A stretch of DNA of 37,305 nucleotides. Source: Thiobacillus sp. UBA6205 (GTDB lineage Bacteria > Pseudomonadota > Gammaproteobacteria > Burkholderiales > Thiobacillaceae). Both the position numbers and the translations under genes were made by a program. Under the pieces are notes generated by a model, which saw only the letters and a program-made list of their open reading frames with translations, had not been told where the DNA came from and searched no databases. Location of the stretch: contig DISR01000057.1 in the NCBI GenBank assembly GCA_002421825.1, forward strand, positions 1 to 37,305, read 5' to 3'. This document shows positions 34,392 through 37,305 of the stretch, one piece after another (the first letter of the stretch is position 1; every line of letters begins with the position of its first letter).

Positions 34392-35267
34392 TCACTTGTC
34401 CTGGTCGAGGCGCTTGCGCATCTCGTCGAATCGCGTCAGCGTTTCCCTGTCCGGGCGGGGATAATCGATATCCAGCGACTTCAGCGCATCGCGAATGATT
34501 TCGGCCACGCTCATGCGCATGTAATCCTTGTCGTCGGCGGGAATGGCAAACCAGGGCGCCCAAGGCCTGGAGGTTTCGTTCAGGGCCTCCTCGTAGGCTG
34601 CCTGGTATCGGTCCCAGAAGGCGCGCTCGTCCACATCCTTCACGGAGAACTTCCAGTGCTTTTCGGGTTCGTTCAGGCGCGACAGGAATCGCTTGCGCTG
34701 TTCATTCTCCGAAACATTGAGGAAAAACTTGAGGATTACCGTCCCGTTGCGCGCCAGGTGCAGTTCATGCTCGCGGATGGACGTGAAGCGATTCTGCCAG
34801 AAATCCTTCTTGTCAATTCCGTTCGGCAGCCGTTGCGCCGCCAGAAATTCCGGGTGCACCCGCACCACCAGCACCTCCTCGTAGTAACTGCGGTTAAATA
34901 CGCCAATGCGCCCGCGCTCCGGCAGGTGCCGCGTCGTGCGCCAGAGGAAATCGTGGTCGAGCTCCTCAGCGGAAGGCGTCTTGAACGAAGTCACGTGACA
35001 GCCGGCCGGATTGACGCCGGAAAGGACGGCACGAATGGTGCCGTCCTTGCCCGCCGCGTCCATGGCCTGGAACACCAGCAGCAGCGCGTAGCGATCGTCC
35101 GCGTAGAGCACCTGCTGCAACTCGGCGATCTCGGCCACGCACTCCGTCAGCCTGCGCTCGCATTCTTCCTTGTCCGGCGCCTTCTTGCCGGGGTCGGGAT
35201 CGGCTTTCTTCAGCCGGAAGCTGGCGTCGTGCGGCACCAGAAAGGGGTGGGGCTCAGCCTTGAACAT
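34392..35267 (-). CDS. ppk2: Polyphosphate kinase 2 family protein
   Basis: The 291-residue protein is a PPK2-family polyphosphate:nucleotide phosphotransferase. It has the P-loop VFQAMDAAGKDGTIR near 66-80, the fold signature VNPAGCHVTSFKTPS near 85-99, the lid segment GVFNRSYYEEVLVVRVHP near 122-139 and KFFLNVSENEQRKRFLSR near 183-200. It would use polyphosphate to phosphorylate nucleotides; which nucleotide cannot be read from sequence. It follows the GGDEF gene by 3 nt. The Pho-box-controlled phoU elsewhere in the window also concerns phosphate, but no direct link is shown. Confidence 0.92.
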   Translation of the reverse strand: MFKAEPHPFLVPHDASFRLKKADPDPGKKAPDKEECERRLTECVAEIAELQQVLYADDRYALLLVFQAMDAAGKDGTIRAVLSGVNPAGCHVTSFKTPSAEELDHDFLWRTTRHLPERGRIGVFNRSYYEEVLVVRVHPEFLAAQRLPNGIDKKDFWQNRFTSIREHELHLARNGTVILKFFLNVSENEQRKRFLSRLNEPEKHWKFSVKDVDERAFWDRYQAAYEEALNETSRPWAPWFAIPADDKDYMRMSVAEIIRDALKSLDIDYPRPDRETLTRFDEMRKRLDQDK

Positions 35268-35270
35268 GGG

Positions 35271-36179
35271 TTATCCGATTCCCAGCCGGTTTTTGCCTTG
35301 CGCCTTCGCCGCGTACAGCGCGTTGTCGGCCAGCGCAACCAGGGCCATCCCGTCCGCGCAATCTTCCGCGGCGCCGGGCATGCGGCAGGCCAGGCCGATG
35401 CTGGCGGTAATGCTTTTGCCGGCGGTGGTTTTCAGTCCGAGCGCGCGAATTTTTTCCAGAACTGCAGCAGCCACATGCTGCCCGCCCTGCAGGGGCGTTT
35501 CGCCCAGCACCAGGGAAAACTCGTCACCGCCGAACCTGGCAGAAAGGTCGGTGCCGCGCTTTGCCTGGATGCGCAGAATGTCGGCCACTGCCTTCAGGCA
35601 CAGGTCGCCTTGCAGGTGGCCCTTGTCGTCGTTGTATTGCTTGAAGTTGTCGAGATCGAGCATCAGCAGGCACAGCGGCCGCTTGTTCCTGTGCCCGCGC
35701 CGCCATTCGGCCGCGAGGAATTCGTTGTAGCGCCTTCGGTTCACCAGACCGGTGAGCGGGTCGTGCTGCGACAGGTATTCGGCCGTTTCTTCGGCCAGCT
35801 TGCGGCGCGTGATGTTCTGATGGCTGACGACGAAGGTGCTGCCGTCCGAGTCTTTTACCGGGGTGACGCGAAGAATGAACCAGCGCTTTTGATCGGGGCT
35901 GTGGCAGGGATATTCGAGGGTAAAAGAGGGTGTTTCGCCGGCCAGCACCGCACAAACGCCCTTGAATGCGGCCTCCGCATCGTGGTCGCCGTGCTGGCGC
36001 GCGGCATCGCACACACCCAGGTAGTTGGTGCCCAGCCATTCGTGGTCGTCCGCGAGCCCATTCTCCGCACCGAAGCGTACCCAGCTGTCATTGACGAAGA
36101 AGATGCGCCCGTCGCGGTCGAGAATGGCCAACTGCTCATCGAGCGAATTCAGCACAGCTCCAAAGAATGCAGGGTTCAT
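35271..36179 (-). CDS. PAS-GGDEF diguanylate cyclase
   Basis: The 302-residue cytoplasmic protein has an N-terminal PAS sensor domain (LDEQLAILDRDGRIFFVNDS near 14-33, ending SHQNITRRKLAEE) and a C-terminal GGDEF domain (about 140-300) with HDPLTGLVNRRRYNEF, LMLDLDNFKQYND and the intact active site ARFGGDEFSLVLGE, so it should make cyclic di-GMP. No RxxD inhibitory site five residues before GGDEF was seen. The ATG at 36179 follows AAAGG; a TTG at 36197 is possible. It lies between gyrB and ppk2, with no clear terminator on either side. Confidence 0.92.
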   Translation of the reverse strand: MNPAFFGAVLNSLDEQLAILDRDGRIFFVNDSWVRFGAENGLADDHEWLGTNYLGVCDAARQHGDHDAEAAFKGVCAVLAGETPSFTLEYPCHSPDQKRWFILRVTPVKDSDGSTFVVSHQNITRRKLAEETAEYLSQHDPLTGLVNRRRYNEFLAAEWRRGHRNKRPLCLLMLDLDNFKQYNDDKGHLQGDLCLKAVADILRIQAKRGTDLSARFGGDEFSLVLGETPLQGGQHVAAAVLEKIRALGLKTTAGKSITASIGLACRMPGAAEDCADGMALVALADNALYAAKAQGKNRLGIG

Positions 36180-36224
36180 CTGCCGCCTTTCACACAATTG
36201 GAACCGCTTACATCATCTCGCCCA

Positions 36225-37305
36225 TCAGACGTCCAGATTTCTGACTCCCAGCGCATTGGTTTCGATGAACGCGCGCCTCGGCTCGACGTCGTCGCCCATC
36301 AGGGTGGTGAATATCTGGTCGGCAGAGATGGCATCCTCGATGCGCACCTTCATCAGGCGGCGCACCTTGGGATCCATGGTGGTTTCCCACAGTTGCTCGG
36401 GGTTCATTTCGCCCAGCCCCTTGTAGCGCTGGACGCCGAGCGTGCGCTTGACCTCACCGAGCAGCCAGTCCATGGCTTCCTTGAAGCTTTGCACGCCGGC
36501 AGCCTTTTCTCCGCGTCCTATGCTGGCGCCATTGCCGATGAGGCCGCGCAGCATCTCGCCGGTCTTGGCCAATTGCGCATAATCGCCGGTCTCGAGCAGG
36601 TCTTCCTCAAGAAAATTGACGATGACGTTGCCGTGCAGATTGCGAATAATTTTCAGCCGGTGTGCTTCCGTTTCCGGCACGAATTCGGTTTCCACGCTGT
36701 ATACACCACCATCCAGCTGCGCGGCCAGCGCCGCCTCGGCCATCATGGCCTGGGTGCTGTCGGCAAGCGAGAGCGAAGGGATGTGCATCAACGCATGCAG
36801 CACTTCCTCGGGCAGGATGCGGGAAAGACGGTCGATCACCGCTTCGGACAGGAAATATTCGCGCGCCAGGTTTTCCAGTGCCTCGCCCATGATCGGGCCC
36901 GCACCCTCGGCAGGCACCAGCGCGGCATCAGACAACGCCTGGCTGAGCAGGAATTCCTTGAGCGCATGTTCGTCCTTGAGATACTGCTCGCGCTTGCCGG
37001 ACTTGACCTTGTACAGCGGCGGCTGCGCGATGTAGATATGGCCGCGCTCGACCAGTTCCGGCAGCTGACGGTAGAACAGCGTGAGCAGCAGGGTGCGGAT
37101 GTGCGCGCCGTCCACGTCGGCGTCGGTCATGATGATGATGCGGTGGTATCTGAGCTTCTCGATGTTGAAATCGTTGGCGCCGATGCCGGTACCGAGCGCG
37201 GTAATGAGCGTGACGATCTGCTCGGAGGAAATCAGCTTGTCGAAGCGCGCCTTCTCGACGTTCAGCACCTTGCCGCGCAGGGGCAGGATGGCCTGGAACT
37301 TGCGG
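36225..37305 (-). CDS. gyrB: DNA gyrase subunit B (3' part, cut by window edge)
   Basis: The visible 359 codons are the C-terminal part of GyrB; the 5' end lies beyond 37305. The frame enters from the edge as RKFQAILPLRGKVLNVEKAR, then the TOPRIM residues IMTDADVDGAHIRTLLLT, YIAQPPLYKVKSGK, the long insert typical of proteobacterial GyrB, and the C-terminal QRYKGLGEMNPEQLWETTMD, ending ALGVRNLDV. It forms gyrase with GyrA and introduces negative supercoils. The insert and ending separate it from ParE. dnaN and dnaA are expected upstream, off the right edge (inference). Confidence 0.97.
   Translation of the reverse strand, partial: RKFQAILPLRGKVLNVEKARFDKLISSEQIVTLITALGTGIGANDFNIEKLRYHRIIIMTDADVDGAHIRTLLLTLFYRQLPELVERGHIYIAQPPLYKVKSGKREQYLKDEHALKEFLLSQALSDAALVPAEGAGPIMGEALENLAREYFLSEAVIDRLSRILPEEVLHALMHIPSLSLADSTQAMMAEAALAAQLDGGVYSVETEFVPETEAHRLKIIRNLHGNVIVNFLEEDLLETGDYAQLAKTGEMLRGLIGNGASIGRGEKAAGVQSFKEAMDWLLGEVKRTLGVQRYKGLGEMNPEQLWETTMDPKVRRLMKVRIEDAISADQIFTTLMGDDVEPRRAFIETNALGVRNLDV

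Overview
The window is about 37 kb of dense, GC-rich chromosome from a betaproteobacterium. The gene orders trxA-rho, def/fmt/rsmB, LysM gene-dprA-smg-topA, an ntrYX-like pair before trkAH, and AddAB-type rather than RecBCD-type recombination genes all fit that class. The best guess within it is a Nitrosomonadales-like lineage; the genus cannot be read from the sequence alone. There are no tRNA or rRNA genes, transposases, phage genes or CRISPR arrays. Nearly every gene is housekeeping, so the unusual signals lie in the spacers, in two broken genes and in a few degenerate regulators.

Layout, left to right. (1) 1-1500: rpmE on the minus strand diverges from a small pair of envelope genes, a SYLF-domain protein and a CigR/RcnB-like lipoprotein. 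(2) 1500-3540: rho and trxA on the minus strand, with a second, diverged copy of the last 25 rho codons just after rho. (3) 3541-11945: fdxA, an AddB-like/AddA-like nuclease-helicase pair, a DUF938 methyltransferase, a small conserved protein and argJ. argJ is preceded by an overlapping 13-codon ORF. (4) 12027-14997: a DUF815 ATPase, a Nudix-ThiE-like fusion and a small anchored protein in one translationally coupled run, then phoU behind a clear Pho box. (5) 15069-22537 on the minus strand: yggX, a decayed TPR gene, trkH, trkA, an NtrX-like regulator with a dead-looking ATPase, an NtrY-like kinase and a DUF4390 protein. (6) 22521-26155 on the minus strand: rsmB, htpX, fmt, def. (7) 26285-32017: LysM protein, small membrane protein, dprA, smg, topA. 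(8) 32255-37305, mostly minus strand: an OmpA-family protein with calcium-type repeats, a pseudo-receiver protein (plus strand), rsuA, ppk2, a PAS-GGDEF cyclase and the 3' part of gyrB. Because gyrB usually follows dnaA-dnaN, the replication origin may lie a few kb beyond the right edge (inference).

The most interesting structure is a set of four intergenic elements (1421-1489, 11952-12011, 18484-18555, 29004-29084). Each is an imperfect inverted repeat whose arms are built from short degenerate tandem units, 9 bp in two and 7 bp in two. In all four a purine-rich arm precedes a pyrimidine-rich arm. The four share architecture but not sequence. Other points worth checking are the rho tail copy, the TPR pseudogene, the argJ leader ORF, a terminator-like hairpin in the fdxA leader, a possible leaderless gene, the Pho box and a candidate RpoH promoter for htpX.
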